This document shows positions 62,101 through 64,000 of a stretch of 64,000 nucleotides of DNA, piece by piece. The stretch comes from Bugulina stolonifera (Eukaryota; Bryozoa; Gymnolaemata; Cheilostomatida; Bugulidae), in contig OW285191.1 of NCBI GenBank assembly GCA_935421135.1, forward strand, positions 4,783,504-4,847,503, in the 5' to 3' direction. The position numbers and the translations under genes were made by a program. The first letter of the stretch is position 1; each line of letters opens with the position of its first letter. Below the pieces are notes generated by a model. That model saw only the letters and a list, made by a program, of their open reading frames with translations. It had not been told where the DNA came from and did no database searches.

Positions 62101-63250
62101 ACTTCCGTCTAACAAAGAACATCTCCGTTCGTTCTGGAATATGAGAGAGTCATTATTCGTACATGATGACATATTACTCCTGCAGCGAGACAGCCACACA
62201 AGGGTTGTGATTCCAAGTTCTCTAGTCAACAGAGCTCTTGATCTGCTGCACACATCACACTGGGGTGTGGTAAGGATGAAACAGCTCTCACGTCGCTACG
62301 CATGGTGGCCAACCATTAACACGGACATCGAGCAGGCAGTCAAGATGTGCAAACCATGTCAGGAGACGGCTAATAACCCAGCTTGTACCTACACCAGCTG
62401 GCCCCAGACGCATAAACCTTGGCAGCGCATCCACCTTGATTTTGCTGGACCATTCAAGGGAAAAATGTGGCTTGCTTGTATTGATGCCCACTCCAGATAT
62501 TCATATGTCGCAATACTAGATGTTGGAAAGACAACTACAACAGACACTGTAGCTGTACTACATCACATTTTCACTATGGAAGGCTTACCAGAAACCATTG
62601 TCACTGATAACGGACCTCAGTTCACCGCAAAGGAATTTCAAGAGTTCTGCATGAGCTATGGCATAAGGCACATGACTTCACCTCCATTTCACCCTGCTTC
62701 AAATGGAGAAGCTGAAAGGTTCATCCAGTCGCTCAAGAAGGGCGTTGAGAAGAATTGTGCGGGAGGAATGCCTTTGAAGACATCTTTGCAAATGTTCCTT
62801 GCAACATGCAGATGCCTACCTCATCCAAGTTTGGACTGGAAGTCACCTGCTGAAATTCTTCATGGAAGACAGCCACGCAGTCTACTCTCATTGATGAATC
62901 CCATGGAGAGACAGGACAACACTGCTTCACAGCAGACACCAAGATTGACTACGCAGTACACTGCAAACTCTTTGGTTTACGCACGAAACTACAGTTCGGG
63001 ACCAAAATGGCTTCCAGGAAAGATAATCAATCAACTTGGCAACATGCTGTTCTGAGTACGAACCGACAGGGGTATTTGGAAAAGACATGTCAATCAGTTA
63101 CAACCGAGACTGGAGACACTAGACCAGATTTCGCCTAATATCACTACTGATGTCACAGTTCCAGCTACCACACCAAAATCACCAGACAGACCAAGATACC
63201 CAAGTCGAAACAGAAAGAGACCCGATTTCTATGACAGTTCAAAATACTAA
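59132..63250 (+). pseudogene. Gypsy 2 gag-pol polyprotein with two stops
   Basis: The longest open stretch is 59207-63055 (1282 codons). The likely original start is the ATG at 59132, in the same frame but cut by TAA at 59189. After the TGA at 63053-63055 the same frame continues for 64 codons to TAA 63250, giving the WKRHVNQL and basic PSRNRKRPDF tail typical of the family. Domains, numbered from 59207: gag (1-230), CCHC knuckle C259-C272 with a Cys-rich stretch before it, protease DTGA (338), RT YLDD (635-638), RNase H Asp784, integrase finger H1015...C1048/C1051, and catalytic D1078, D1134, E1170, all present. Both stops could come from C-to-T changes (CAA to TAA, CGA to TGA). The enzyme core is intact apart from those stops. 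Confidence 0.95.
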
Positions 63251-63275
63251 TGTTAACTGTGGTACTCAAGCTAGT

Positions 63276-63285
63276 GCGGGAGGAG
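63276..63285 (+). other. Polypurine tract of gypsy 2
   Basis: GCGGGAGGAG immediately before the 3' LTR. Confidence 0.8.
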
Positions 63286-63669
63286 TGATATGTACTATCA
63301 CTATTTATTGTTTATTTATGTTCTAATAATAGCACACACTAGTGAGATGTGACAATGAATCATACTTTTGTTTACTTACAGTAGTGTTACATAGGATTTA
63401 CTGGAATGGCCTAGAACATTCTTATACTTGCTGAATCACAGATTCTAGAATATTCTATAGCAACTAGTATATAAGCAGGCCAGTTCCAATTTGAGTTCAG
63501 TTGCTAATATGCCAGTGTTCAAGTAACTACACATTGCTAGTCTAGTTCAGCTAAATATTATAGCTTGTTATTTATATACAATAAACTAGAAGTTCTGCAC
63601 ACAAAGAAGTATTTAGACATTCAATTGTCAATGTTAGTTTCAGCTGTACCTACGCACTGAAACATAACA
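63286..63669 (+). repeat. 3' LTR of gypsy 2
   Basis: 384 bp, nearly identical to 58664-59047. Confidence 0.95.
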
Positions 63670-63674
63670 CTAAT

Positions 63675-64000
63675 GGCGTATTGTGGTGAAACAGCATAGC
63701 CTGCCACGGCATGGACTATAATCTTGTGTATACATACATTGACATTGTTCTCATATTTACTCATTCATGCATTGCCATTGTCTTACCTTGCACTCTTATA
63801 CATGCATGGAAATTACTATTATTATAATCAACTACTTATGTATATTGTGCTTGTATTATTGTTATTATTAACCAATTAGGTTATCGCAATTACCATGGTT
63901 TAATATATTGCTGTGTATACAATTATCCTCTCTTGCCTGATTATATATATTCTAAGTCTTTTACTGTACATTTTTGGGCCGATGTCTTGAAACATGCCCA
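63675..64000. other. Right edge of window, nothing recognised
   Basis: AT-rich host sequence after the gypsy 2 target site. No gene or repeat seen. Confidence 0.5.

Larger units (their letters stand above)
58664..63669 (+). mobile_element. Ty3/gypsy LTR retrotransposon 2, complete, 5006 bp
   Basis: Two 384-bp LTRs (58664-59047 and 63286-63669) with one difference noted by eye (GCACGCACT against GCACACACT), bounded by TGATATG...CATAACA. An exact 5-bp duplication CTAAT flanks it (58659-58663 and 63670-63674). One gag-pol frame on the plus strand; no env. Young, but carries two in-frame stops. Confidence 0.97.

Overview
The window is AT-rich animal nuclear DNA: split genes with GT-AG introns, LTR retrotransposons, hAT-like and Maverick/Polinton-like elements, a tRNA-derived SINE, and very many TACATGTA-type palindromes. 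It is most likely from an invertebrate, perhaps a sponge or another early-branching metazoan; that placement is a low-confidence inference. The one clear conserved host gene is MNAT1 (MAT1, the CDK7-activating kinase and TFIIH assembly factor), complete in eight exons on the minus strand at 53680-57586.

The left 50 kb is a direct segmental duplication. Copy A (from position 1 or before, to about 12.7 kb) and copy B (about 17.73 kb to 49.4 kb) align throughout but differ in their insertions. Copy A has a greatly expanded 11-bp satellite (619-1224), a 3-kb foldback element (7546-10523) and a deletion that removed a beta-propeller exon. Copy B carries a Ty3/gypsy element (18162-22865), a palindromic MITE (25581-25698), a nonautonomous hAT (27652-29254) and two Maverick/Polinton-like elements (29269-37419 and 38890-45090). 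The duplicated host sequence holds fragments of small minus-strand genes: an NHL/beta-propeller-like gene (26242-27463, with an orphan last exon at 4358-4500) and an unidentified three-exon gene (12119-12583 and 48738-49273) that is broken differently in each copy.

The most unusual part is the pair of Maverick-like elements. Both have 6-bp target duplications, ends starting 5'-AG, GC-rich terminal inverted repeats of about 0.34 kb, and a 14-bp palindrome exactly 13 bp from every end. Element I (8.15 kb) encodes a spliced family-B DNA polymerase with N-terminal zinc fingers and a possible OTU-like motif, plus two unrecognised minus-strand proteins, one with a SUMO-interaction-like motif. I see no integrase, capsid, protease or packaging ATPase. 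Element II (6.2 kb) is a giant palindrome built from the right end and promoter region of a deleted element I. This is the shape expected of a snap-back defective genome of a protein-primed linear replicon.

The right 14 kb holds a 25-bp minisatellite that supplies the MNAT1 stop codon, MNAT1 itself with a SINE in an intron, and a second young Ty3/gypsy element (58664-63669) on the plus strand. Three reading-frame breaks, two in the first gypsy element and one in the polymerase gene, each fall at a CCCC run and each has the sense of one extra C.
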